Shown: one piece after another, positions 52,916 to 64,000 of the stretch
How the letters are laid out: every line of letters starts with the position of its first letter
Position numbering within the stretch: the stretch's first letter is position 1
Origin: Echria macrotheca
Taxonomy: Eukaryota; Ascomycota; Sordariomycetes; Sordariales; Schizotheciaceae
DNA: 64,000 bases
Direction of reading: 5' to 3'
NCBI GenBank assembly: GCA_030411725.1
Contig: MU839829.1
Location: 1,054,001-1,118,000 of the forward strand
Program-made: the position numbers and the translations under genes
The notes under the pieces: generated by a model
Database searches by the model: none
What the model saw: only the letters and a program-made list of their open reading frames with translations
Told to the model about the DNA's origin: nothing

Positions 52916-54373
52916 GTAAGCATGGGCTGTCAGCAATGAACTAGCGTGCTGGCAGCGATGAATTCTGGGTCTAGCGTACTCGCAGCAATGGGTAGATTAT
53001 AGATGGCATCACGGCAAGATCAGTTATTCTCACAGTGTCCTGTTTGCTTTGATGCATATGACTGCTACCATTGGTTTGATGAACGGTGATGAGTCTTGTT
53101 TGAACCATGCCGGACTTGGCGGAAGAATCAGGAGCTTGACCCGGCCGAGATGTTGGAAGGAAAGCCCAGGTATAAGCTGTTTTGTTGAACCCGGATCATT
53201 CTTTCCAACGTCCGACTGATCACTGCCACAGTGACCAGTTCGCAAAGCCCAACGGTTCGCCATATCCGAAGTGTCAACGACATGTCTGTCTGCAGGTAAT
53301 AACCTCTCGGATTTTGATGGCATTTTCACAGACGGCGTAACAAGGTGCCGGAGTGCTCGTAGACCGGACACCAATGGCAATCAAGTGGGAAGAAGTACTT
53401 GGCATATCTACATCGGCGGGAATTTGACTGATTCGAAGCTAGATACCTATCTACCTTATGTAGGTAGGTGGGTAGGTGGTGGATAGGTGGTAGGTAGGTT
53501 CTCAGGGCTGCAGGTTGCCAGCGCTATTACCACAGCCATCACCGTAGTAGTACCTAGTATACCTACCTAGTAGGGCCGTAACAGGGCAGTTACCAGTACC
53601 GTACCTGTATTTTCACTACACGTTACAGGGCGCGTTACAGTGTGTTTTTTCTACAAGTGCTTATGACCACTCTGCAAGGCTTGCGCAAGGCCTGCCCCTG
53701 AAATAGTACCTACCTACCTTACCTACGTACAAATGGTGTAAGCCTTGCAAAGGGCTTACTTACACAACCCATGCACAGCCCTTCCAAGCCAGCCAGCACA
53801 ATCTCCCGCTAAGGTACCTGTCTACATAACTAGGCACGTTGAATTGTACTAATTCTGCGGCGTTTTATTAGGTACCTTGTCATACACCAAGCACCATACC
53901 AGGTCGGCTCCATATCTGGTGTATAGAGTTCAATTCACAGAGTTAACGGAGCCAGCATCCATATAAGAGCAGACGTTGAAATTTCAATGCTAATAAGGTA
54001 ATGCAATGCAACCTGTGGCTACTTCGTTGTGTGTGCCATGGTAAGATATCAAAGACCAGCCTGATATCCTCCCTCCCTCACTTCCGGGTCCACCACCTAT
54101 CCCCCTTCCCTTGATCAGGTAGGTACTGACTCGCCCTCTCATACCGCCAAAGCAGTAGATACCTCAAGGAAAGGTACCTAAGGAAGGTACTTATCCTCCT
54201 CCGGGCCATCCATCCAGCGACCAGCACCAAATAGATCCCTCCAGTCAACAAAAAGCCCCATGCCCAACAACAACCTCCCCCCCATCCCTCTTCCCCCTCC
54301 TTACCTTCCTCACCCCTACCATCAAGATCCGGAAGTCAACACTCCCTATCCCAAGATCCAGGGAGAAAGAGGT
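52916..54373. other. gene-free spacer with TAGG/CCTA tracts
   Basis: 1.5 kb without a gene. Imperfect TAGG arrays lie at 53455-53500 (+ strand), with ACCTACCT-type tracts near 53560-53572, 53705-53725 and 54117-54190. This looks like degraded repetitive DNA. Confidence 0.6.
53455..53500. repeat. imperfect (TAGG)n array
   Basis: Repeated TAGGTAGGTGGG/TAGGTGGTGGA-type units over about 45 bp. The same motif or its complement recurs across the neighbouring gene-poor DNA. Confidence 0.8.
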
Positions 54374-54601
54374 CTACTTGCTCTTCTTCTTCTTAGCAGC
54401 CCCCTCATAATACCCACTCGACTTCGCCTCCTCGTAATACCCGCTCGACTTCTCGACCTCGCCGTAGCCAGACTTCTTGGAGGGTTCGTAGTAGCCCGAC
54501 GACTTGGTGACTTCTTTGTAGCCCGACTGCTTGGGCGGTTCGTAGTATCCTGAGGACTTTGTGACTTCTTTGTAGCCTGATTCTTTTGGTTGTTCGGACA
54601 T
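54374..54601 (-). CDS. small nonapeptide-repeat protein, 75 aa
   Basis: The whole protein after MSEQP is seven near-9-residue repeats of the type K-x-S-G-Y-(K/Y/G)-E-(V/P/E)-x, alternating SGYKEVT and SGYYEPP, and ends in AAKKKKSK. It is hydrophilic, with no signal peptide or membrane segment, and rich in Lys, Ser, Gly and Tyr. The 27-bp coding repeats vary at third positions, which suggests protein-level constraint rather than fresh expansion. A TATATAAA motif lies about 290 nt upstream on the minus strand (54887-54894), so the leader is long and may contain an intron. No known family recognised. A function in stress or cell-surface biology would be guesswork. Confidence 0.65.
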   Translation of the reverse strand: MSEQPKESGYKEVTKSSGYYEPPKQSGYKEVTKSSGYYEPSKKSGYGEVEKSSGYYEEAKSSGYYEGAAKKKKSK

Positions 54602-57600
54602 TTTTGTGGTTTTCTGGTTGTTCTTTTTGTTTTGTATGTGTGGTTTTGTGCGTGCGGTTTGTTGTTGCTTGGATGTTTCTGAGTAGAGTGATGTTAGTAC
54701 GGACTCGTCAAGGGCCGGGGTCAGGATATAGAAGGATGAGGGGATTTACCTTGGTGGTTTGGTTGGCTGCTTGGTGAGAGTTTTTCGTTGTTGTTGTTGT
54801 TCTTGGCTGGAAAAGATTCCGAGTCTTGCTCTGTCCGGTCTGCTGTGCGATGTAGAACAACATAACTCACGAGCGGCCACGACGGGTTTATATACACGCC
54901 TCCACTTCACTGCTTGTCCTGCGTGTCCCTCTTCTTGAAAAAGTTCGACAGCTGGTCCAGGAAAAATTTTGGTCTGATGGAGGAGACTTAAGGGGTCAAT
55001 AAGGGGTAACAGGTTTGTTTGCTTGATTTGTTCCATTGGCTGGCTACCTATGTGGTTGCTGGTCATGTAGAGGGGGTTAGGAAGAATGGAAACTCCTCGT
55101 CGAGATATACCGGATGAGATTTATGTCTGAAAACAAAAAAAAAGGAAATCAAATGGGTCCAGTCTCTTCTAGGGCTTTGATTTCGGATGGACAGCGGAGG
55201 GATGATCCGGGTAGCCTGTATTGCTGGGATCCATTTGTGCTGCGTTGTAGATCATCTACAGCTATTGATACGTGTCACCCTAGGTAGGTTGTCATCCGTC
55301 TTGAGAGAACCGATATTGAAACAGCTGTAGCAGTTGCGCATCGGTAAACCACTGCAATGAGTTGTGCGCTGAATTGTGTTTCTCGTCCCTAGGTAGATTG
55401 ACAACCTCCCAGCGAACCCCTGAAACCGGCACTGGCCAGAAAGCCCCCTATTTAGATGAGATGTAGAACAAAGTCAAGGATATTGAAGAACTTTCCAGGG
55501 TGAATATATCCCTTCGATTTGAGATGTCTGATCAGGTAAACCAGGCACCGAGGGACTAGGAGGGTGCAATAGTAGGAATGCAGAAGACCCAAAGTTCCTT
55601 TCCGATATTAGCTTCATACATGCAGCTGATATATCACAGTAAATATGAGGAAGCTAGAGCATGGATGTGTTCTTTTTGAATGCCAAGAAAAAGCCAAGTG
55701 GGAGGTCGCCGAGGGTGTTGACCAACATATCTAATGTGACCTTCCCGCTTGCCCCATCAATCTATCAATTCTTTACGGACTAGATGTTGTCCGAATGCTA
55801 CTTCTAGCTCCACAGCCTTCGATTATACATTTTCCAAGGCGAATGTTGCAGCCTAAGCCCCGGTGGTAGAACAGCCTGGCTACTTACCTTACCTCAGGGT
55901 GAACTGGTCATGACGGCTCATCCGAATCCCAGCGTATCAAACGAGCTACATAAAAGAAGTACACAGCATTTAGAAACGCAAACGTGTGACGTTCCTTGAT
56001 TCGCCTGTCTTTAGCCCAAGGGATGCTGCCATGGTGGCGTTGATAAGGACGAGCCCGATGTCGTCCGTCCCCTTTTTATGTTGTGCCGGCAGGTGGCCTC
56101 GGGTATCCCTCCTTGGTATTCCGTAGACCCAAAAATCAGATACGCTTCACACCCTCGGGAAATCCCGCGAGACAGACTCTTGGCTCTGCTGTGCAGTGAA
56201 TAATCTCGCCCGAATTGAAGGCAGGAACCTAATTAAGCTTTGCGGCTGTGAGAGGACCAGCACTGATCCGCTCAGTATCTACTCAAAGTGCCCCTTCCGT
56301 GGTACCTTTGGATAGGTACCTAACCAGCGCTTTTGCTCATCAGTCCATGATTCCAGCTGTCAATGATTGACCGAGGGGTGGCAAGCGGTGGGTGTTCCGG
56401 CCGGCCGTCTCCGACCTTGCTCGGTCATGCTTCCCCCGCTTCTGCCGAAAGAGCTCACCACAGGAAAAGCCACTGCTACGGGCAGACGCAAACGAAGGGC
56501 ATTTCTTCACCTTTTCCTTTCCGTGTCCAAGACAAACCTAGACCGAGTCCAGATTTTAGACTCGAGGTTCCGCTCCAAATTCACACTGTACCACATATCC
56601 TCTCCAGACACCGTGGAACTGGGAATTCGCCATTTTGCCACGAACTTCTGTGGCCGAACCGAGAAATGCTACCCATAAACGGCTCGAGGTCGGGGGCCCG
56701 TGGCGCTCAGACAGAATGAGAGCCCGCTGCAGCACATCTGCAGACTGCATGCAAGTCGCCAATAATGGCCAGAAACCGCACGCCGGCCTTCCCCCTCCCT
56801 CCCGTGCGGGGCGCTTAGGAAAAAAGGCAGGTGTGATATCTTCAACCTGGCAGGACTGTGTGTAATGGGTCGGCACACTGCTATCTGCCCTCCTGGGATA
56901 GGTTACCATTCCCTCGGGTCCGGAACCCGCGAACGTTCCCCAGCCAGTAGGGTGCCATGGCTATAAACAATCCGACAGCAAAAGTTGACTGAGGGGGGCT
57001 CGGTTACCGACCAGGTTCTGCTTTCTTGACCTCGGGAAATCTTCCGTCTGCGCTGTGTTATCAACAGTCTTGCATTCGGATTGGGCGACGGATATGCTTG
57101 CCGTCTTTGGCATGTTAAACTCCGAGGAGGCATGGTGAAACTTTGCTGTGTGGTGTTCAAGAGACTCTGGACAAAGACGCCTGTGTCGATGATTTATCTG
57201 CTGTGAGACAGGCATCAGTTCTTCAACCACTGAGCAGTGCAAGTGTGAGGTGATTTAGCTCCTCTTGGTCACATACCTACTTGATCTCTAGAGTATCAGT
57301 CAGTCTGACACTCACCAATCCCAGACCGCAAGTTATTGCCTCGAATCGAACGACAAAAATACGATGTGGATTGACTGTCCATCATCAGATCCATATGCAG
57401 TGGCCATGGTCAGTGAGGCTCCAAAGGGTGGGGGTAAGGCAAGTTCTTGGATGTGCGGATTGGCGCAAGGATCGGCTCGCCATGCCAAGACGGAATGGCG
57501 GTCGTTTGTTGCAGGTGTGGTGCGTCGAAAATCTGAAAAAGAATTGTTAAAAGATTGGTGAGCGTTGACGTGCTGTAGCGCAAGGATATCTCGACCCTTG

Positions 57601-59895
57601 AACCCAGCCAGAATGTCCGTGTCAGAACCCCTAGATTTGTGGGGGCCACTGGGGTGGATTTTGGTTCAACACATCATCCCGTGAAATAAGCTAGGCCCTC
57701 GAGTTTGATGCTTCCAAGACGACAAATTTGGATCAACTGGAAACCCATAACATAACGGAATGGTTCCGGTTGAACGAGGCAATTAGTTCGTGGATTTGCC
57801 CGGAAACCGCTGTCTTGATGTCATGACTCGGGCTTGTCCAATGTCTTGAGGCGAGTTGAAGTTGCTACCTTGGCTTATTGTTCCCGAGACCGGGAGTATG
57901 GGGACCGTTAACGGTATAGCATTTGATCTGACACGATGACCTCCCGCTATCGATCCAACCTTGGCGACTTTTTTGACCGTTGTTATGATATCAGAGGCAC
58001 TCACATGAAAAGATTCAAACATTACGTTGCCAATCGCCAGGGGATGACGGGTCGCCTCTTTCGGTTGCGAGGGTAGCAGGCCATTATTTGACATTGACTC
58101 GGGCCGGCTCGGTGACTCGGAATGAGCGGTGAGCACACGAGGCTGTATTGGTATCCGTAAAACGCAAAATGGTTCGAGGGCCGTCTGATCCCGTAAACCT
58201 AACCACTCTCCTGCGATCGCTCAAATATGAGGCTCCATGCCTTGCGAGTCTCCAATGTTTGCCACGGCCACTATGTGGTGATGCGAGGTTTCGGGCCCGA
58301 GGAGCGCCCAAGAGCCCAGGAGCCAGGTCATCGAGATCCCTACAACTTGGCGCCAGGCCACCGAAACCCTGCCCCGTCTCGGGTAGACCCAGGTCAACTA
58401 CAGGGGCCCTTCCAGAATGCACGACACTTCCCGTCGCGGGCAGATCAGCAAAACACGTCATCTTCCCGGCCCGTCCGGGGCCGCTCCGAGTCGGTCACCC
58501 TGGTTTGTTGGGCGCCGTCACTAGTGACTGTCCCCGGTGCCCCGGTCACCATGCCATTGTGCGCTGTCCGGGGGATATAGTTCGCTGCTGTCGACCGCCG
58601 AATACGGGGAGCGGCACAGGGTGGGGGTGTGCTGTGTAGTGGCTGGGCGCGAAAAAAGACGTTGGGGACCATGAAACCTGAAAAGCGCCGCTGAAGAACC
58701 CGCCGCTTTGGTTAAGATTTAAGTTTCCCATCAAACCAACAGACGCTCTGATCCACAACCACTGGCACTCCTCTCTGTCTTGTCGCCCTCGGTCGTGGGT
58801 CTGCTGGTTCTGCGTCCCAGAGAGGTGTCCTCTAACCCGCCGACGGAGGATGCTCGCAGCTGTCTGACAAGCCGGTAGCCAATCAGACCAGCAGCTTATT
58901 GCCGTCATTTTTTGGTGCGTTCCGCGTTTTCTCGTCACAGAGGGGCTGGTGGGTGGGCTGGCATGGAGCCATGCGGCTGCACCTCGCTGAGCAGGTTGCC
59001 GTGTTAGGTAGTTAGCAGATGGAGCAGCAAGGTTAGTGTAGCAGTTAGGTACAGGGATAGCGGGTTACACGTGTTGCACCACGACTCGACTGCAATGGCT
59101 TGGTTCCAGAAACGAACATGTCGCCGACCGCTGCCATTGGCGCAATACACGGCCAGAGCCTGGGCGGCAGAACCCGACTGAACGGATCCAACAGGAGAGT
59201 GTTCCGGCCTTCCTGCCCGCCCACCCCTTCCCCTTGCCGTGACCGCCGATTCCCCCAAGCAGGACCTCATCACCACCGTCCGAATTCTCGCCAATGGCGT
59301 GATGGGCGCCCCGTGCCTCCCAGACTGATTGGACAGGTGTGCAGCGGACCGATCCTGCGGGTGTGTACCCTTGGCAGAAACACTCGTAGTCTCGGAACTG
59401 GGGCCTGATGGGCAACTTTTCCTCAACGGCCGCGCTGGGAGGCACCACCGGCGAGCGTCGTCGCATTGCAATGAACTGGTCCGGCAATCGCAGGGATCGA
59501 CCCCTTGCTCTACCCCGCAGGCGCGTGGGGCGTCAGGCGTGTGTCTCTGCATGGCCGGATGGATTTGTGCGTGGCTTGAAGGTCTCGGTTGGCTGGCGGG
59601 AACATGGCCCTGCCCCGAACTGCGCTGAGGTGAAGATAAGACTGCCCTCCGCGGGGAGGCCAGGCCAGGACGGGAGGGGCGCGAGGGGTCTTGTCTTCCA
59701 TGCCTGGCTCAAAGACGCCGAGGGGTCGGAAACGAACAAGCTCGATGACGGGATCGTCTTCCTCGAAATCCTCGACACCAAATCCATATTTCCTTTTTTC
59801 CCTCCCCCCTCCTCCTCTTCCTCCTCCCAAACGCCGGTTCCAAGCTTCATCCCGTCTTCTAGGCCGGGCGGATCGCCATCACTTCCCAGCCCGCC
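54602..59895. other. 5.3-kb gene-free region
   Basis: I find no convincing protein gene. 54602-54900 is the leader and TATA region of the nonapeptide-repeat gene. 55100-58700 contains many short frames, including antisense pairs around 58150-58640, with no motif, codon bias or splice-supported structure. 59791-59832 is a C/T-rich tract in the leader of the AflR-like gene. Transcribed noncoding RNA cannot be excluded. Confidence 0.5.
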
Positions 59896-61362
59896 ATGGA
59901 GGGGTACCCGGCCATGACTGCAGGCGGTCAGTACCTGGAGATGGCTTCCGAGTTCCCCTGCTCGAGCCCACCCTCGTCGTTCCCGCCCAAGCCTCGGCCC
60001 ATCAAGTACCGGTCGACTTGCGACAACTGCCATCGCCTCAAGGTCAAGTGCGGCCAGGAGAAGGAGTCGTGCTCGCGATGCCGCGCCAGCGGCGAGAAGT
60101 GCGTCTACGGCATCTCGCAACGAAGGGGCAAGCCCAAGAGCGTCCGCGACGCCGCCGCCGCCCGCCGAGCCGTCAAATTGGCACACCATAGCCTTCCCAT
60201 CCACGGCGGACCCGCTCCCTTCGACTTCAGCCATATGGGCGAGACCATGGTGTTCCAGATGCAGCTGCCGTCGCCGTCGTCGCCACCGCCGCCCGTCCAG
60301 CACCATGCCCTCCAGCCGCACCGCTTCGCCGGCACCGAGCCCGGGATCGGAGACTACACCCTCTTGCAAAGCATCAGTTTGCCCGAGCTCCCGTGGGAGA
60401 CCATCATGGCGGCGGATCCAGTCCGGGGGAGGAGCGCCAGCCCCGGTGCGGGTGCGGGGGACTATGCCCAGAGGAGACCCTCCCAGGCCGATGATCTTTC
60501 CTGCTCTCCACCCCACAGCGCCACTGGCAGTGGCAGCGGCTGCTCACAGCTCGACACAATCTACGCTGCTTCGGTCAGCACGCATGTGGCCGAATCCATC
60601 CCCGAAACGACGGACCAATCCTCGCTCAGCTTCAGTGTGCCACCACCGGCACCCGCATCATCCACCTTGTCGCACCCGCAGCCATCGAACCACTGTCGAC
60701 ACGAGGCTCTCCTGCTGGAACGACTGGTGCGCATCGAGGCCACGGCTAACACGTTGTCGCAACTAGCTCCCGACGCCGCCCGGGCGGACGAAGCCGACGA
60801 GAACAGGGTGCGGAAGCCCCCGCTCTCCTTTGAGCAGCTGCTCTCCATCGGGCAGTCCACCTTGCCACCTGCCACAGTCTCCAATATACTCGCGTGCGAT
60901 AGCTGCGCTTCCAACTCTTCCATCACACTCTACTTCGTTCTCTTGATCGACAAGGTGTTGGCGCTCCATGCCAAGTTCATCGAGAGTTATCGTCCAACGT
61001 CATCGGGTACCGACCTAGCCTCGTCGCTGAAATCGGCGCCGTCGACACCGGCCTCCTCGGTATCGACACCCTCCGCTTCGTGGCCGAGCCCGAATCCACT
61101 CGCTATTGTTCCCGCTTCCCCGCAGTCGGTCAAGGGAGCGCCGGCACCGTTTCTGGAAGCATATGGGTTGTCGTCGACCGAGCAGACGGCTGTGCAGAAG
61201 CTGTTGTTGAAATCACGGCTGGGAGACCTGAGAAGCCTTATCAGTAAGCTCCAGTCCCGTATGAAGGGTGCTGGCAATATGCAGCAAGCTTGCGAATCAA
61301 TCGTGGCACAGGTGGGAGAGAGGCTAGATGCCGTCGACGAAGACATGAACGGCGTTTTATGA
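59896..61362 (+). CDS. AflR-like Zn2Cys6 transcription factor
   Basis: 488 aa, one exon. The zinc cluster CX2CX6CX6CX2CX6C spans residues 42-69 (RSTCDNCHRLKVKCGQEKES, then SRCRASGEKCVYG), followed by a basic linker SQRRGKPK. This arrangement is that of AflR and related secondary-metabolism regulators. The middle is Ser/Pro-rich. The C-terminal half, RHEALLLERLVRIE, then LSIGQSTLPPATVSNILACDSCASNSSITLYFVLLIDKVLALHAKF, resembles the AflR-type regulatory domain. No biosynthetic backbone gene (PKS, NRPS, terpene synthase) is present in this window, so if it belongs to a cluster that cluster lies beyond 64 kb. ATG 59896 was chosen as the first in a good context before the zinc cluster. Confidence 0.85.
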   Translation: MEGYPAMTAGGQYLEMASEFPCSSPPSSFPPKPRPIKYRSTCDNCHRLKVKCGQEKESCSRCRASGEKCVYGISQRRGKPKSVRDAAAARRAVKLAHHSLPIHGGPAPFDFSHMGETMVFQMQLPSPSSPPPPVQHHALQPHRFAGTEPGIGDYTLLQSISLPELPWETIMAADPVRGRSASPGAGAGDYAQRRPSQADDLSCSPPHSATGSGSGCSQLDTIYAASVSTHVAESIPETTDQSSLSFSVPPPAPASSTLSHPQPSNHCRHEALLLERLVRIEATANTLSQLAPDAARADEADENRVRKPPLSFEQLLSIGQSTLPPATVSNILACDSCASNSSITLYFVLLIDKVLALHAKFIESYRPTSSGTDLASSLKSAPSTPASSVSTPSASWPSPNPLAIVPASPQSVKGAPAPFLEAYGLSSTEQTAVQKLLLKSRLGDLRSLISKLQSRMKGAGNMQQACESIVAQVGERLDAVDEDMNGVL

Positions 61363-64000
61363 TTTGCATTGCATGGTTGCATATACATAGCGCGCGGAGC
61401 AGGATGTATGCTGTTTTCATGTCGGGTCTTTTTTTTCCCCTGTCGTCTCTCATGTTAGCGACGGCGTTGTGAGGGTTGGGTATAGCGCATCTTGTAATGA
61501 ATCTCTTCGTACAAGTTCTCATTTCTTGTTTCTCTTCTGGCAACATGGGTGGCAACGTCTGATTTCGCATCATACCCCGTGTAGATAAGATTGAGAAGTC
61601 GAGAGTAAACATGTCGTTCAATCAAGCCGCGGCGAGGGCCCACGTATTAAACAACAGACGACGGTAACACAAACCATGCCAGCAGGGGGTGACGAGAATT
61701 GAGTGGACGGCATTGCGGGTGTGGCGCTTGCGATGAGGGGGGGGGCAGGCAGGTTCGGGGCTTGCTCCGTCGTTTTTTGACAAGATACCTGATGTGATTG
61801 ATGTATGGACTCGGGACCCAACTGGGTCGGTTCGCCGGTCGTCGGGTGTTGTTCAGCAGACGGGAAGCGAGGGAATGAGAAGCACACGTTGGGTCGCACC
61901 GCACGCCCTACCGTGTCCGGGACACACTGTGTCGTGCGGAGTACCACGAGTTGCACAACCTGTGAACCAAAAGTTTGCACTGTACGGCACGCCTGTGACG
62001 AAACCAGCTCGGCGCTCGAGATTTGATGCATATGTGAGTGTCCTCCGGCGAGGAGGCAAACAATCTTGGAGGTTTGGGTTTGGGGTGGAGAAGGTGTCGG
62101 GGCGGGGCGGAACCGGTCGGGCTAGGTTACGTGTTGTTTGTATAGCTTGGCGGTTGTGGGAAGCTGCAGAAATGTAGACGTGATAAAAGAATCAATAGAG
62201 AAGAAGGAATGTGATGTTGAGATCCTGCGTGCTTTTAGAGAGGGAGGACTTGTGGTTGGTAGTGTGTAACAGTTTGGGAGTTGAGAGGGAGTGAGGGACG
62301 GGAGGGCGTCGGATCTCGGGTTGCACAAGATTTGACCACGGTCTCCGAAACACCTCTCTTTTTGGGTTATATGGGGTTTGTATGGGTGGTAACCCCTCCT
62401 ATTTCCCTTCTTGTCTTCTCGGCATCGGGAGAAATGATTGTGTCTGGTGGGTGGGTGGGTGGACACAGTGTGTGAATGCGTTGGTGGTGCTGGGTGTAAA
62501 AAAGGGGTTGTTAGTTTGGCTGATGTGTGTCGTTGGTGTGCTGACTGTGTGATGGGCATCTGAAGATGTGCGAATGGGCCGATGGAGGAGCAGACTTCGG
62601 AAAATTGGGGATGGGGGTCCGGCCCGAGTCGGGAGTCTTGGAAGTCTTGCTTCGATGGGGTTGATGGGGGTACGCGAGCGGCGTAGCACCTCACGTACGC
62701 CTTGATGCCCGACTCACCACTCTGCCGAGGTGGACAGTTTACTCCACCGTTGTAAGCACTGTTTTGCCTACGTGTACGGCTCGCTTTCTGTTTTGGTTCG
62801 GACTAATGCTGGTTTCCGTCCGGGAGTCTACCACAGGTGTTGCGGGTGGTAGAGTTTCTTTGATGTGAGTACGGATGAGTACCTAGGTAAGGAATCAAAT
62901 AACAAGGCATAGCTTACTTTGAGTTACGGTTGCAAAGATCGGACAGGTGGAGCTTACCAAGTATGGCCTTTAAGATCGATGCAGGCAGGAGAGAGGAAGA
63001 CCGAATAAAACCGCGTCACGAATCCACCCCTCTACCTAGACGAGGAACTAGCGGAAAACCAACGGCCCCCACCGGCTCCGTACTCGGCTGCCCACTTTGG
63101 AGGAGAGAAACCTTGGAAAGAACAAGAGACAAAGAAGGAAGGTGCAAGAAGAAGCCACCCATGTAGGGATACAGCTAGAGTGGGGGTCTAGGTCTGGAAT
63201 AAATTCACCGATGAAAAGGACTCTGGTTCTTGCTTTTCGTGGCGTTTTAGAGTTTACTTGAGGCATTTACGGTTTTGCCGGTTTAGGTCAAGGAGGATGA
63301 GCTAGTCTCGATGGTTCTGAGACACTGGACACGACGAGGAGATGAGGAGAAAGGGGTAGGGAACAGGGGTTAATGGGTTAATGTGTCGAATCGGACTCTC
63401 GACATATACTATACGTATGGTATAAAAGCGATCATCCATTCTTTTTAATATGTGGAAACAGCTGCTGTTTTCTCATAATCGGTGGTATCTGCACCTAGAT
63501 AACAAGGTACCTAGGTTCCTATGCAACGAACTACCAACGAATATGGTTACGTCAGTGCGATTTAGCCCAACTCTACCTCCATTAGACTCCGTCAGATAGC
63601 ATCTGAACCCCCCCCCTTTTTTTTTCTTCGATGCAGGGTCGGCGTCAGAAAACGGATTTTTGGGGGATGAAAAGTAAAGAAGATAGGTGGATAGCACCTG
63701 AAGTCGAGCCATCGACAGTCGTTGGGGTCCACAGCGAGAAACCTGAGGTGTGATGACGAGGAATTCGTTTTTTTCCACGCCCGCTGGTGGATCAGTCGTC
63801 AGAAACAAGACCATACTAATTGTGGTCTTTATAACTCATCTGAGCTAACCCGTCATTATGCACAAATCAGCCTCATGAACTCAGGGGACTGGGCACGCGC
63901 AGAAACTCTTCCCCTGTCGAGCGTAGACGACAAAAATGGAATAAACCCGGGGTCACATCCGGCAAAACATTTCTCTCTCCTCCCGTAGCCGAACCCTTCC
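61363..64000. other. gene-free tail of the window
   Basis: 2.6 kb with no recognisable gene. 62400-62700 is G/T-rich on the + strand (pyrimidine/C-rich on the minus strand), like a fungal leader, but no coding exon follows on the minus strand. Further on, only short non-motif frames occur. Confidence 0.5.

Noticed and set aside
58084..58940. Overlapping open frames of 75-163 codons on both strands
   Set aside because: Several frames are open at once because of high GC content; none has motifs or a consistent start context.
62122..62694. A 190-codon minus-strand frame rich in Pro, Ser, Thr and His
   Set aside because: Composition is that of a pyrimidine-rich noncoding strand; no domain, no signal peptide, no splice-supported extension.
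1..64000. CRISPR arrays, bacterial operons or prophage
   Set aside because: The sequence is plainly fungal nuclear DNA; the only spaced repeats are coding minisatellites and microsatellites.

Overview
This is a 64 kb piece of nuclear DNA from a filamentous ascomycete, most likely a Sordariomycete. The evidence is short GT-AG introns (mostly 45-118 nt, several with CTAAC branch points), single-gene transcription units, Zn2Cys6 regulators, a HET-domain gene, an AA9 polysaccharide monooxygenase, a Rim15/Greatwall kinase and a KUP/HAK potassium transporter. I read about 23 protein genes, one or two broken genes and one tRNA. Gene models were built by eye from reading frame, splice signals and phase. 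All exon lengths given add up in phase, but none has transcript support.

Layout. 1-4734: 3' part of a Rim15-type kinase. 5.3-8.8 kb: MFS transporter of the phosphate/glycerophosphodiester type behind phosphate-response E-boxes. 9.9-12.5 kb: Zn2Cys6 regulator with eight exons. 14.0-14.8 kb: sulfotransferase-like P-loop protein. 15.0-15.3 kb: tRNA-Ser(GCU) split by a 208-nt intron. 15.8-20.0 kb: lactate dehydrogenase-like gene beside phosphoenolpyruvate synthase, both on the minus strand. 20.7-24.8 kb: secreted DUF8021-type protein and HAK transporter. 26.1-30.0 kb: HET-domain protein and branched-chain aminotransferase. 30.4-31.7 kb: minisatellite-rich gene with an in-frame stop. 32.5-36.1 kb: AlaX-type editing protein, methyltransferase, AA9 enzyme. 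37.8-41.7 kb: SUR7-like membrane protein, a small secreted ORF, a frameshifted secreted Cys-rich pseudogene, a GNAT acetyltransferase. 43.6-52.9 kb: a block mostly of housekeeping genes, namely a type II membrane protein with a PAN/Apple-like domain, PDH E1 beta, Erg6, Slt11/Cwf5 and zuotin. 54.4 kb: tiny nonapeptide-repeat protein. 59.9-61.4 kb: AflR-like Zn2Cys6 regulator. The stretches 36.1-37.8, 41.7-43.6, 52.9-59.9 and 61.4-64 kb are almost gene-free and carry many TAGG/CCTA tracts.

Links between genes. The LDH-like and PEP synthase genes could together take lactate through pyruvate to PEP, bypassing pyruvate carboxylase and PEPCK; this is inferred from adjacency and enzymology. The transporter and its CACGTGGG sites fit phosphate-starvation control. 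The most unusual item is the tRNA gene: it folds perfectly only if a 208-nt insert at the canonical 37/38 position is removed.
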